Part shown: positions 23,963 through 32,176 of the stretch, piece after piece
How positions within the stretch are numbered: position 1 is the stretch's first letter
How the letters are laid out: each line of letters opens with the position of its first letter
Assembly: GCF_014930455.1 (NCBI RefSeq)
Contig: NZ_JAAIYO010000006.1
Coordinates: forward strand, 403,857-467,856
Direction of reading: 5' to 3'
Source: Corallococcus soli
Lineage (GTDB): Bacteria > Myxococcota > Myxococcia > Myxococcales > Myxococcaceae
DNA length: 64,000 nt
The notes under the pieces: model-generated
Database searches by the model: none
Seen by the model: only the letters and a program-made list of their open reading frames with translations
Told to the model about the DNA's origin: nothing
Program-made: the position numbers and the translations under genes

Positions 23963-24600
23963 TCTGAGGCCTCTCTGGGTGGTATTTCACCGCGATGCGC
24001 GATGCCTCAGCGTATGGTCGAGCGTGCCGCCCCGCACGAGAATCGCAGAGATTCCTGTCAAAGCCGGTAAGGCCGCTAAATTCATGGAATGAAAAAAGAC
24101 CCACCCAGAAAGACGAAGCGTGTCTTGGTGGAATATTGCGACATGGACATTCCTTGCACCGAGCACCTTGACTCGAACGAGTGCGAAGGCAGAGCGGGAC
24201 AGGGATGCTCGCACGGTGTCTGCCTACGCTTCCGATCAAGTAGCAATACGATGTATTTCAAAGGAACGCGCTCAACAGCCACAATATCAATACATACAAG
24301 TTGACCCTTTCGTGTGCAGGCGCGAAGCGATGGTGGGTGTCCTCGGACAGGCTCAGTACCCGTCCTTCTTGCGCCAGTATTTGTCGCGTGGCCCGTCTCC
24401 CTGGTGCCCTTCGCGGTACCGGAAACCTTCACAGCAGGCCCCGCTTCCACCCCGGCAAGTCGCGCTGGACCAGCTCCGCAGCGGCCTTGCCGGAGATGCT
24501 GACAGAGTGAATTTCCGCGCGGTTTTTTCGTGTCTTCGCGGGGGTCGCCACGCCGGAGCCCCTTCAAGCCCTTCTTTCGGGGGCACGAGGACACACACAC
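23963..24600. other. 638-bp intergenic region with a low-GC patch
   Basis: This divergent spacer lies between the amidase (minus) and the malectin lipoprotein (plus). About 24070-24330 is clearly poorer in GC than anything nearby, with runs such as ATATCAATACATACAAG. It holds one short open frame (24089-24304, listed separately). The rest, including a CA repeat directly before the 24601 ATG and a T6 run near 24521-24526, shows no recognisable gene. Confidence 0.5.
24089..24304 (+). CDS. Possible small Cys-containing protein in low-GC patch
   Basis: A 71-codon open frame with five cysteines (in EYCDMDIPC, NECEG, GCSHGVC), a basic head MKKDPPRKTKR and a Ser/Thr-rich tail. Codon use is AT-richer than that of surrounding genes. 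The ATG is preceded only by a weak GGA. There is no signal peptide. It may be chance, a decayed gene or a recently acquired small gene; I do not recognise the sequence. Confidence 0.25.
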   Translation: MKKDPPRKTKRVLVEYCDMDIPCTEHLDSNECEGRAGQGCSHGVCLRFRSSSNTMYFKGTRSTATISIHTS

Positions 24601-26361
24601 ATGTACAGGAAGAACCCCGGGACGCGCGCAAGCGCTTCCCGTCGGATGTTGCTCGGTTTCGCGGGCACCGCGTTGCTGGCCGCTTGTGGCGGGGCGGAGG
24701 GCCCCGAGGAGCCCACGCTCCAGAGCCATGACCAGGCCGTTACGACGGTGACACTGCCCATCCGCATCAACGTGGGCGGGGGCGCGTTCACCGACATCAA
24801 TGGCCGGCCCTGGGAGGCGGACCGCGGCTACCTCGGCGGCCAGGTGCTCCAGGTGACGGACCCCATCGCGGGAACCACGAACGACTCGCTGTACCAGTCG
24901 ATCCGCATGGGCGACTCGTGGCTCAACCCGGGCATTGCCTACGAAATCCCGGTGCCGGGGCCGGGCATCTACACCGTCCAGCTCCTCCTCATGGAGCCGG
25001 ACGAGACCGTCACGAACCGCGAGATGCGCATCATCGCCGAGGGCACCACGTTCGTACCGCAGTACAAGGACCTCCAGGTTCCCCTGCGCGCGTACACGCT
25101 GAGCATGGACGTCGCGGTGCGGGATGGCGCGCTGAACCTGGAGCTGATGGCAGACGCGCTGCCCGCGGTGCTGTCCGCCATCGAGGTGACGGCATCCAAG
25201 TGGAAGTGGCTGGGCCTGAGCCCGCAGGCCTCGAACATCGCGGACCCCATTGAAGCGCCCTCGCTGGCGCTGGATGCGAACAACCGCCCCTTCGTCGCCT
25301 GGGAGGAAAGGCCTGCCTCCACCAGCACCTTCAACGTCTACGCCGCCCGGTGGACGGGCAGCGCCTACGAGCTGCTGGGCGGCTCTCTGGGGAGTAGCAC
25401 CTGGGCGCGCAACCCCACGCTCCTGATGGACCCGACGGGCGCCCCCGTGGTGGCGTTCCTCGACTCCGCGCCCTCGAGTTCCGGCGCGCACGTGCGGGTC
25501 CGACGCTGGAACGGAACGGCCTGGACCGAGGTGGGAGGTCCCGTGGGCGTGGAGGGCCAGGACGCCCTCGCAGTGGCCGCCGCCATGGATGGCCAGGGCC
25601 GACCCGTGCTCGCGGCCGTGATGTACGACCGGGCACAGGAGGACGAGCGCATCTCCGTCTTCCGCTTCGACGGCACGACCTGGGTCTCGATGGGCGACAT
25701 TCTGGAGAGCACGTCGGACTGGAATGAGCATACCCGCCACCCCGTCATCGCCGTGGATCCGTCCAACCGCATCGTCGTGGCGTGGGACGAGTGGTACGGC
25801 ACCCGGGACTTCACGCTCTTCGAGAAGACCCATGTCTTCCGCCGGGAGGCGAACCAGTGGGTGCGCGTGGGAACGTCCGTCCCGAACAGCGCGTCCAGTG
25901 TGTCGGAGCGCCCCTCGCTGGCGCTGTCGCCCGTGGACGGCACGCCGTGGGTGGCCTACCTGGAGGATGGGCGGGTCAAGGTGGTGCGTGAGCAGAGCGG
26001 CGCCTGGGTGCCTGTCGCGCCCACGGGACTGGAGGGCTGGCCCGGCATGCCCCATGACGCGGGCCCGCCGCTGCTGCGCATGGATGCCATGGGGACGCCG
26101 ACGGTGGCCCTCGTCGAAGGCGGTCGGAACAACGAGCCAAGGCGCTTCATCCGGAAGTTCAATGGCACGGCATGGATACCGGTGGACGGCCGAGTCAGTC
26201 CCTTCGACACGACCTTTGCCCCGTTGAGCGGCGAGGATGTCCTGGGGGACATGGCGCTCGCCCTGAGCACGTCGGGTCAGCCCGTGGTGGCCCTGTTCGA
26301 GCAAGACCCCGCCGGCCCCTCCCTCCAGCGCATCCTCCGCGTCCGGACCTTCACGCCGTGA
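24601..26361 (+). CDS. Malectin-domain lipoprotein with propeller-like repeats
   Basis: A 586-residue predicted lipoprotein. The signal combines a twin-arginine-like SRRMLLGF with the lipobox LLAAC (Cys29), suggesting Tat export followed by lipidation. Residues 50-195 look like a malectin (carbohydrate-binding) domain: IRINVGGGAFTDINGRPWEAD, GYLGGQV and LYQSIRMG, ending in ALPAVLSAIEV. Residues 200-586 contain about six repeats of the type PSLALDANNRPFVAWEE plus a tryptophan-containing strand, a propeller-like pattern. It may bind surface polysaccharide. It has its own promoter region upstream and no co-directional partner for 468 bp. Confidence 0.82.
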   Translation: MYRKNPGTRASASRRMLLGFAGTALLAACGGAEGPEEPTLQSHDQAVTTVTLPIRINVGGGAFTDINGRPWEADRGYLGGQVLQVTDPIAGTTNDSLYQSIRMGDSWLNPGIAYEIPVPGPGIYTVQLLLMEPDETVTNREMRIIAEGTTFVPQYKDLQVPLRAYTLSMDVAVRDGALNLELMADALPAVLSAIEVTASKWKWLGLSPQASNIADPIEAPSLALDANNRPFVAWEERPASTSTFNVYAARWTGSAYELLGGSLGSSTWARNPTLLMDPTGAPVVAFLDSAPSSSGAHVRVRRWNGTAWTEVGGPVGVEGQDALAVAAAMDGQGRPVLAAVMYDRAQEDERISVFRFDGTTWVSMGDILESTSDWNEHTRHPVIAVDPSNRIVVAWDEWYGTRDFTLFEKTHVFRREANQWVRVGTSVPNSASSVSERPSLALSPVDGTPWVAYLEDGRVKVVREQSGAWVPVAPTGLEGWPGMPHDAGPPLLRMDAMGTPTVALVEGGRNNEPRRFIRKFNGTAWIPVDGRVSPFDTTFAPLSGEDVLGDMALALSTSGQPVVALFEQDPAGPSLQRILRVRTFTP

Positions 26362-26829
26362 ACCGAAGGCATGAGGCCCTCCGTGGCTGAGGGGGGCTTC
26401 GTGACGCCTCTTCAGGCCAACGACAGGCAGGGAAGGTGCGGCCGTTTCCGCTTCCTCCAGCGAAGGCGGAGCCGGGGCTGCCGCGCCGTACCTACGCACG
26501 GGATGTCTTCGCCTGCGCTCGGTGGGGTGGCTGTCCCCCAGGAAGGTGTCTCAGGAATCCCTGGGGCGGAGGAGGGGGTCGCCAACGGCTGACGGGAGTT
26601 GATAGGGTCGCTACCGGTCCGGCGATGGCCGCCGGCTCCCGCGCACCACCAGGAGGCTTCCCAGATGAACCTGCCACTTGTCGCCGTCGCGGTCCCTGCC
26701 CTCCTCTCGCGGGCGCTCGTCAGCTGAGTCGGTTCGAAGCACCTTCCGCCGCAGCGCGAGCCCCCTGTCCGCCAGGCGCCCCGGAGTCGTCCGGCACGCC
26801 CAGGCACCGCTCTGCCCGGAGTTCCCCTC
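26362..26829. other. 468-bp intergenic region before rsgA
   Basis: No gene of normal length is supported. It contains a 7-bp stem (CCCCAGG at 26536-26542 with CCTGGGG at 26560-26566) that might end the malectin transcript, a TTGATAGGGT stretch near 26597, and a 20-codon open frame with an ideal ribosome site (26665-26727, listed separately). Confidence 0.45.
26665..26727 (+). CDS. Possible 20-residue leader peptide upstream of rsgA
   Basis: ATG at 26665 follows a perfect AGGAGG (26651-26656) with 8-base spacing. The frame encodes 20 residues beginning MNLPLVAVAVPALLSR, hydrophobic then basic, and stops at TGA 26725. The strong ribosome site is the main evidence. It could be an upstream leader affecting rsgA (start 26830), the remnant of a signal sequence, or chance. 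Confidence 0.3.
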   Translation: MNLPLVAVAVPALLSRALVS

Positions 26830-27924
26830 GTGTCACTTGAATCCCTTGGCTGGGGTCCTGATTTCGACCTCGCGTTGTCCACCGCGCAGTCCACCTCCTC
26901 CGTCTCCCTCGTCCCCGGCCGCGTCGTGCGCCAGCACCGGGGCCTGCTCACCGTCCAGACCTCCAGCCGGGCCCTCCTCGCCCGCGCCGCCGGGCGGCTG
27001 CTCCACCAGGCGGAGAGCGCCGAAGCGCTGCCCACCATTGGCGACTGGGTGCTGCTGCAGCCGCCGTCCTCCGGTGACGGCGAGGCGCTGATGCAGGCCG
27101 TGCTGCCCCGCCGCAGCGTCCTCAAGCGGCGCGAGGCGGGCAGCGAACACGACGGGCAGCTCATCGCCGCCAACGTGGACGTGGTGTTCCTCGTCGTGGG
27201 CCTGGACGGCAACTTCAACCCGCGCCGCATCGAACGGGCCCTCACCCTGGCCTGGAACAGCGGCGCCACCCCCGTCGTCCTCCTGAGCAAGGCGGACCTC
27301 GCGCCGGACGCCGCCGCGCGCGTCCTGGAGGTGCAGGCCCTGGCCCCCGGCGTGGACGTGCTCGCGGTGAGCGCGAAGGCGGGCCTGGGCGTCGAGGAGG
27401 TGCGCGCGCGCATCCCCGCCGCGAAGACGGGCGTGCTGCTGGGCTCGTCGGGCGTGGGCAAGTCCACGCTCGCCAACCGCCTGCTGGACGCCGCGCGGCT
27501 CGTCACCCAGCCGGTGCGGGCGGAGGACGACAAGGGCCGGCACACCACCACGCACCGCGAATTGTTCGTGCTGGACCACGGAGGGCTCGTCATCGACGGG
27601 CCCGGCATGCGCGAGCTGGGGCTGTGGGGCGAGGACGAGAAGGTGTCCCTGGCCCAGGCCTTCGCGGACGTCTTCGCGCTGGCGGAGGGCTGCCGCTTCA
27701 ACGACTGCGGACACCGGAACGAACCGGGGTGCGCGGTGACGGCGGCGGTCCAGGCCGGCACGCTCCCCGAGGAGCGGCGCGCCAACTTCGAGAAGCTCCT
27801 GCGCGAGCAGTCCTTCACCGCCCGTCAGGTGGACGCCGCCGCGCAGCGGGAACACAAGCGCACCCAGCGCAAGCAGACGCTGGAGGGCTCGCAGCGGGGC
27901 CGCGCGAAGCGGCGCGGCGAATAG
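26830..27924 (+). CDS. rsgA: Ribosome small-subunit-dependent GTPase RsgA
   Basis: A 364-residue circularly permuted GTPase that checks late maturation of the 30S subunit. An OB-fold occupies residues 25-100. G4 is SKAD (153-156), coming before G1 GSSGVGKS (205-212), as permutation requires. The T-loop is KGRHTTTH (235-242), G3 is DGPG (256-259). The C-terminal zinc site is C288, C293, H295 and C301 in CRFNDCGHRNEPGC. The C-terminus ends in a basic RGRAKRRG tail for RNA contact. The GTG start at 26830 is consistent with family length. It is followed by a large hairpin terminator. Confidence 0.96.
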   Translation: MSLESLGWGPDFDLALSTAQSTSSVSLVPGRVVRQHRGLLTVQTSSRALLARAAGRLLHQAESAEALPTIGDWVLLQPPSSGDGEALMQAVLPRRSVLKRREAGSEHDGQLIAANVDVVFLVVGLDGNFNPRRIERALTLAWNSGATPVVLLSKADLAPDAAARVLEVQALAPGVDVLAVSAKAGLGVEEVRARIPAAKTGVLLGSSGVGKSTLANRLLDAARLVTQPVRAEDDKGRHTTTHRELFVLDHGGLVIDGPGMRELGLWGEDEKVSLAQAFADVFALAEGCRFNDCGHRNEPGCAVTAAVQAGTLPEERRANFEKLLREQSFTARQVDAAAQREHKRTQRKQTLEGSQRGRAKRRGE

Positions 27925-27933
27925 ACAGACACC

Positions 27934-27978
27934 CCAGGGCACGGCGCGGAGCCAACTCCTTTCGCGCCGTGGCCCTGG
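27934..27978. terminator. Large bidirectional hairpin after rsgA
   Basis: Arms CCAGGGCACGGCGCG (27934-27948) and CGCGCCGT-G-GCCCTGG (27963-27978) pair over 15 bp with one bulged base. It separates rsgA from the convergent Bor-like lipoprotein gene. Confidence 0.65.
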
Positions 27979-27989
27979 CGGGTGACTTC

Positions 27990-28532
27990 TCAGAGCCCGG
28001 GGTTTGTTTCGGGCACCGCGCCGGGCGGCGGCAGCGGCGGCGGGGTCGGCGTGGACGGCACGGCCTCCGGGGTCTCGTCGGCGGGCGTGCGGCCCGGCGC
28101 CCCCAGGGGCATGCCCGGCGTCGGCAGCCCAACCTGGTCGTCCGCGACGCAGGCGTAGGCCACCGTGCGCGAGCCCACGAGCAGCAGGGGCGCCAGCGCG
28201 CCGTAGCCCGCGCAGGCGCTCTGCTCGTCTTCCGTCCGGTCGCCCCCGGCGCACACCGCCCCGCCAATCAGGCCTCCGACGAGCACGAGGCCCGCCTGGA
28301 TGAAGAAGTCCGTAGGGGTCACCCGGCTCTGCGCCCAGGCCACGCCGTTCCTGCACTCGCTGCCGGGCGACTTGGACAGGGGCACCAGCCCCGCCGCCGT
28401 GAACCACTGCCGGTCCTCGTGGTGCCGGCCCTGCTCAGGTCGCAGGTTCGTGGTGACGTGGGTCCGGTAACAGCCCGTCTGCCCCAACATCAGCGCAGCC
28501 AACGACACCGCGACCGCGTGTGCCTTCCGCAT
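27990..28532 (-). CDS. Bor-like lipoprotein with proline-rich tail
   Basis: A 180-residue protein with lipobox QTGC (Cys21). Residues 21-95 (CYRTHVTTN, the HHEDRQWFTAAGLVPL segment, and ECRNGVAWAQS) match the pattern of Bor/Iss family outer-membrane lipoproteins, which in phage lambda lysogens raise serum resistance. After a short hydrophobic segment (about 80-100) the protein has Cys-containing loops and a proline/threonine-rich C-terminal tail not found in Bor. The start at 28532 is chosen for GGGATGGGGG upstream; an in-frame ATG 12 bases earlier is possible. It is convergent with rsgA. Confidence 0.72.
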   Translation of the reverse strand: MRKAHAVAVSLAALMLGQTGCYRTHVTTNLRPEQGRHHEDRQWFTAAGLVPLSKSPGSECRNGVAWAQSRVTPTDFFIQAGLVLVGGLIGGAVCAGGDRTEDEQSACAGYGALAPLLLVGSRTVAYACVADDQVGLPTPGMPLGAPGRTPADETPEAVPSTPTPPPLPPPGAVPETNPGL

Positions 28533-28653
28533 GAGTGCCCCCATCCCGGTGAGAGGCCGCGTCGACACGCGGCCAGGGCCCGTGCCTAGCCCGAAGCGGC
28601 GGGTCGCGGGAAGAGGGACGGCGCGACGCACCGGCGAAGCAGGACGACCGCCT

Positions 28654-28884
28654 TCAGCCGTCCTTGCCGTCCGGGTTCGACGTGCCCAGCTTGCGCAGCC
28701 TCGCGGCGAAGGGGCTCTCGCCGTTCACCGGCAGGGGGCCTCCCGCCATGCGCTGGCGGCGGTCCATCGCGAGGGGCCCTTCCGCGGGGCCCTCCAGCGC
28801 TTCCTTCTCGAAACGGTCCTGTCCGCCCAGCACGCGCCCCACGGGGCGGGACGACCTGACACGGCGGTTGGGATCCACGGACAT
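28654..28884 (-). CDS. Small hypothetical protein
   Basis: A 76-residue hydrophilic protein, basic at the N-terminus (DPNRRVRSSRPVGR) and rich in Pro, Gly, Glu and Arg, with no membrane segment or cysteine. It has GGAGG seven bases before the ATG at 28884. It begins 29 bp after the stop of the acyltransferase-like gene on the same strand, so the two probably form an operon. I do not recognise the family. Confidence 0.6.
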   Translation of the reverse strand: MSVDPNRRVRSSRPVGRVLGGQDRFEKEALEGPAEGPLAMDRRQRMAGGPLPVNGESPFAARLRKLGTSNPDGKDG

Positions 28885-28913
28885 GGCGTTGACCTCCAGG
28901 TGACGCCCCCTTT

Positions 28914-29756
28914 CTACCGCGCTTCGCCCCCGGGTGCATCCCACCCCCAGGGGTCCTCCAGCGCGCCTCCGATGTGCCGGAGCACCCGCGCCGCCAGGTC
29001 CACGTCGATGAGGCGCGCGTCCCAGGTGCAGGTGAGCGTCATCGCCTTGCCGGGCACCAGCGCCCCGTCCTCCACCACCGGCACGTCGCGCACCTTCCCC
29101 GGGGCCAGCAGCAGCGGCACGCGGGTGTAGGGCACCATCGCGACGAAGCCCTGCTCCAGGCCCAGCGAGCCCAGGTTCGTCACCGCCACGGAGCCGAACG
29201 GGTCCACGGGCATGCCCACCCGCCGCAGGTTCACGTTCAGCCCGTACCAGACGAACGACAGCAGCCGCAGCGCGGGGCCCATCAGCCAGCCGGGCAGCAG
29301 CGACGAGCGGCGCTTGCCCCGCTCAATCTCCACGTCCTCACGCGCCCGCACCCGCGACACCTTCGCCTCCAGCGCGTCCGCCAGGGCTTCCAACGGCATC
29401 ACATCCGCGCGGTGCACGGTGGCGGTGGTCAGGTCCACCCGCGAGGAGCCCTGCGCCGGCTGCACCACCAGTACGCAGACGCCCACGTCCCGCCGCTGCC
29501 AGGGGCGGTGGCCGCGCAGCACGACGTTGGCGTCGGGGTGGAGGCGCAGCGCGTCCGCGGCGGCCTTCGCCACCAGGTGCGTCACCGTCAGCCGCCGGCC
29601 CGTCCGTGTCCGGTGCGCGGCCATGAACGCGAGGGCCGGCTCCATGCGCAGCTCCAGCGACGCATACGCGGAGGGGTCCCGGGGCGCGCGCCACGTGCCC
29701 AGCGCGAGCTTGCGAAAGGCACTGGCGGGCGGCGCGGGGATGAGGTCCAGGTTCAT
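28914..29756 (-). CDS. 2-oxoacid dehydrogenase acyltransferase-like protein lacking the catalytic His
   Basis: A 280-residue protein covering only the catalytic (chloramphenicol acetyltransferase-like) domain of E2 enzymes, with no lipoyl or E1/E3-binding domain. Typical segments are VTHLVAKAAADALRLHP, GSVAVTNLGSLGL and the final strand. The usual DHRxxDG site reads DARLIDV, so the catalytic His is Ala and the Gly is Val. Transferase activity is therefore not expected. A hydrophobic stretch in the middle (LRLLSFVWYGLNVNL) may insert into membrane. It could be a scaffold or a regulatory pseudoenzyme. The ATG at 29756 is divergent from DUF1684. Confidence 0.78.
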   Translation of the reverse strand: MNLDLIPAPPASAFRKLALGTWRAPRDPSAYASLELRMEPALAFMAAHRTRTGRRLTVTHLVAKAAADALRLHPDANVVLRGHRPWQRRDVGVCVLVVQPAQGSSRVDLTTATVHRADVMPLEALADALEAKVSRVRAREDVEIERGKRRSSLLPGWLMGPALRLLSFVWYGLNVNLRRVGMPVDPFGSVAVTNLGSLGLEQGFVAMVPYTRVPLLLAPGKVRDVPVVEDGALVPGKAMTLTCTWDARLIDVDLAARVLRHIGGALEDPWGWDAPGGEAR

Positions 29757-29886
29757 GCGGGGCTCCCCGCGCATCGCACGCGGGTGGACGGCGCGCAACC
29801 GGGGGGCGCTGCGCGAGGCGGGCCACCCCTGTTAGACAGCAGGGCCGCGAAGTCCTCCCCTCCCCCACGCCCCGAGGCCCATCCGC

Positions 29887-30822
29887 ATGAGCACCCTCGC
29901 CCTGGTCCTGTCCCTGGCCTTGCAGGCCGCGCCGCCCGCGAAGACACCCTCCAAGCCCCCGGCCCCCACCGAGGAGAAGAAGGCCCCGGCGACGCAGGCA
30001 GGGGACGTCGTCGCCGCCACCCAGGCGTGGCATGCGCAGCGGTTGCAGGAGCTGTCGACGGAGGACGGCTGGCTGACGCTGGTGGGGCTCACCTGGCTGA
30101 AGGAGGGCGCGCAGACGGCGGGCTCCGCGCCCGACAGCGTGGTGCGCCTGCCCGCGTCGGTGCCGACGAAGGCGGGCTCCTTCGTGCGCGAGGGCAACAC
30201 CGTGCGCTTCCAGCCAGCGGCGGGCGTGGTCTTCACGCGGGAGGGGAAGCCCTTCACGGGGGGCGCGCTGAAGACAGACGAGCAGGGCGCGCCGGACGTG
30301 CTGCGCCTGGGCAGCGTGAACTTCCAGGTCATCCAGCGGGGCGACAAGCTGGGCGTGCGGGTGAAGGACTCGGAGGCCCCGGCGCGCAAGCAGTTCCACG
30401 GCATTCCCATGTACACGCCCAGCGCGGCGTGGAAGGTGGAGGCCCGGCTGGTGCCGGACTCCGCGTCACGCACCATCACCGTCCCCAACGTGCTGGGCAT
30501 GCAGGATCAGCTGCCGTCGCCCGGGGCGCTCGTGTTCACCGTGGCGGGCAAGGAGTACCGCCTGCTGCCGGTGCAGGACGAGGGCTCGGAGGAGCTGTTC
30601 ATCATCTTCGGCGACGAGACGAACCGCGACACCACCTACGGCGCCGGCCGCTTCCTCTCCGCGCCCCTGCCGGATGCGAGCGGGCGCGTCGTGCTGGACT
30701 TCAACCGCGCCTACAACCCGCCGTGCGCCTTCTCCGCCTTCGCCACCTGCCCGCTGCCGCCCCGCGGCAACCGTCTGGCATTGCGCGTGGAAGCCGGTGA
30801 GAAGCGCGCGGGCGGTCACTGA
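29887..30822 (+). CDS. DUF1684 protein, probably exported
   Basis: A 311-residue protein with a short hydrophobic N-terminus (LALVLSLALQAA) and a proline/lysine-rich linker. The rest is a clear DUF1684 domain: DGWLTLVGLTWLKEG, FHGIPMYTP, FIIFGDETNRDTTYGAGRFL and the diagnostic FNRAYNPPCAFSAFATCPLPP with two cysteines. The family is of unknown function and often sits near the cell envelope. A purine-poor leader precedes the ATG at 29887. It is convergent with the DUF4388-roadblock gene and ends at a hairpin. Confidence 0.9.
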   Translation: MSTLALVLSLALQAAPPAKTPSKPPAPTEEKKAPATQAGDVVAATQAWHAQRLQELSTEDGWLTLVGLTWLKEGAQTAGSAPDSVVRLPASVPTKAGSFVREGNTVRFQPAAGVVFTREGKPFTGGALKTDEQGAPDVLRLGSVNFQVIQRGDKLGVRVKDSEAPARKQFHGIPMYTPSAAWKVEARLVPDSASRTITVPNVLGMQDQLPSPGALVFTVAGKEYRLLPVQDEGSEELFIIFGDETNRDTTYGAGRFLSAPLPDASGRVVLDFNRAYNPPCAFSAFATCPLPPRGNRLALRVEAGEKRAGGH

Positions 30823-30837
30823 GGCCTGGAAACGCCA

Positions 30838-30867
30838 CCGCCCGCCTCCCTGGGGGGAAGCGGGCGG
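30838..30867. terminator. Bidirectional terminator
   Basis: CCGCCCGC (30838-30845) pairs perfectly with GCGGGCGG (30860-30867) over 8 bp with a 14-base loop. It lies between the convergent DUF1684 and DUF4388-roadblock genes. Confidence 0.55.
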
Positions 30868-30896
30868 CGTGGGGCTGCGGACCCTGAACGGCGGGC

Positions 30897-31808
30897 TCAG
30901 ACCTGAATGGTCTTCTCCAGCTCCGCCAGACGGAAGCGCGCCAGCGCCAGGTTCGCGCTCGCGCGGTGCAGCGCGATGTAGAGGAACAGCCCGTCGCGCG
31001 CCGCGAGCGGCCGGATGATGTGGTACTGCTCGCCGAGGGTGATGAGGATGTCCTCGATGCGGTCCTTGATGCCCAGCATCTGCATCGTCTTCATCTTGGC
31101 GCGCACCACCTCCGTGTTGCCCGCCGCCGCCGCCTCGACGTTGAACCCCGCGGAACCGGCGCTGCCCAGGGTCATGCCGCTCTTCGCATCGGCCAGACAG
31201 ACCGCGAAGGCCCCGTCAATCTTCAGAGCTTCTTCCAGCGCCTGCTTCACGTTCGCCATTGCTTCACTTTCCAGAAGGGGAGGGGGGACATGCGGGGCTG
31301 CGGACTGCGGTGCTTCCTGCCGCGGTGCTTCGGCTGGCGGCGGCGACGCGACGGACGCCAGCTCATCCAGCTTGAAGGTCATCTGACTGGAGTAGGAGCG
31401 CGGCTGCGGCACGAAGAGGGCCTGCACCTCCGTCAGCCCCAGCAGCGCGTCCAGCTGACCGCCCAGGTGCCGGCACAGCAGCTCGCGCAGCGTGTCCCGC
31501 TCCACCAGGCCCCAGGCCACCAGCGTCTCGCAGAAGTTGCCGCCGCTCTTGCGGCACTCCGCCATCACCTGCTCCACGTCTTCCCGGCTCACCAGCCGCG
31601 CGTCGATCAACGCCGTGGAGAAGCTGCGCGCCCCGGGCCCGGTGAGCACCGTCCACGCCACCTTGCGCTCCACCACGAAGATGCGGCCGGAGACCGTGGT
31701 GGACTTCACCACCACCTCCCCTCCCAGCTTGCTCTCCAGGGCCTCGTGCAGCACGGCACGCACAACCTGTCGCGGCGGGGAGGTCACGGGTCGAGATGCC
31801 AGGTTCAT
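30897..31808 (-). CDS. DUF4388 and roadblock/LC7 domain protein
   Basis: A 303-residue cytoplasmic protein. The N-terminal part (residues 12-125) is a DUF4388/PATAN-like domain with SGRIFVVERKVAWTVLTG and a helical repeat. A Pro/Ala-rich linker (155-190) leads to a C-terminal roadblock/LC7 domain (about 195-300) with IDGAFAVCLADAKSGMTLG and the last helix ending ALARFRLAELEKTI. Roadblock proteins such as MglB act as GTPase-activating partners of small Ras-like GTPases; in myxobacteria these set polarity. No GTPase gene is adjacent. A good promoter lies at 31866-31895. The ATG is preceded by only a weak ribosome site. Confidence 0.85.
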   Translation of the reverse strand: MNLASRPVTSPPRQVVRAVLHEALESKLGGEVVVKSTTVSGRIFVVERKVAWTVLTGPGARSFSTALIDARLVSREDVEQVMAECRKSGGNFCETLVAWGLVERDTLRELLCRHLGGQLDALLGLTEVQALFVPQPRSYSSQMTFKLDELASVASPPPAEAPRQEAPQSAAPHVPPPLLESEAMANVKQALEEALKIDGAFAVCLADAKSGMTLGSAGSAGFNVEAAAAGNTEVVRAKMKTMQMLGIKDRIEDILITLGEQYHIIRPLAARDGLFLYIALHRASANLALARFRLAELEKTIQV

Positions 31809-31865
31809 GAAGGGGGGTCCGATGCCACCGCGCGGGGGGAGCGCGTCCGAGTCGCTTCGGACCGG

Positions 31866-31895
31866 ACTATAAACAGCATCATCAAATAATCGCAA
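31866..31895 (-). promoter_or_regulatory. Sigma-70 promoter for the DUF4388-roadblock gene
   Basis: On the minus strand TTGCGA (31895-31890) is followed after 18 bp by TATAGT (31871-31866), in an AT-rich context. Start of transcription would be about 50 bases before the ATG at 31808. Confidence 0.6.
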
Positions 31896-31909
31896 CGCAG
31901 GTGGAAAAT

Positions 31910-31931
31910 CAGGGAACTGGTGACGTCCCTG
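31910..31931. promoter_or_regulatory. Inverted repeat upstream of the roadblock promoter
   Basis: CAGGGA and TCCCTG arms of 6 bp flank a 10-base centre. Its position, just upstream of the -35 box, is where an activator would bind. No protein partner is known. Confidence 0.35.
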
Positions 31932-32138
31932 GGGTACGGGAAACCCACTAAAGATGTTTTCGACCCCTCCATCAAGCTGCATTTGAAGGAACAATCCCAA
32001 ACCAACGGAAAGACAACCCTGGGGGTTACGGCGCAGTGCGTCGGCAGGGGTGGGTTGGCCGGCTGACAATCCAAGCCCCGGGGTTGCCTGGGGAAGCGGG
32101 CCGGCAGGCCCCGGGACGCCCTGTTCGCCGTGAACATT

Positions 32139-32176
32139 CCAGGCCCCCGGGTGCGCGCGGCGTCCCGAGGGCCTGG
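32139..32176 (-). terminator. Terminator after the DJ-1/PfpI gene
   Basis: CCAGGCCCCCGGG (32139-32151) pairs with CCCGAGGGCCTGG (32164-32176) with one mismatch and a 12-base loop. It lies 39 bp past the stop codon of the minus-strand gene at 32215. Confidence 0.6.
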
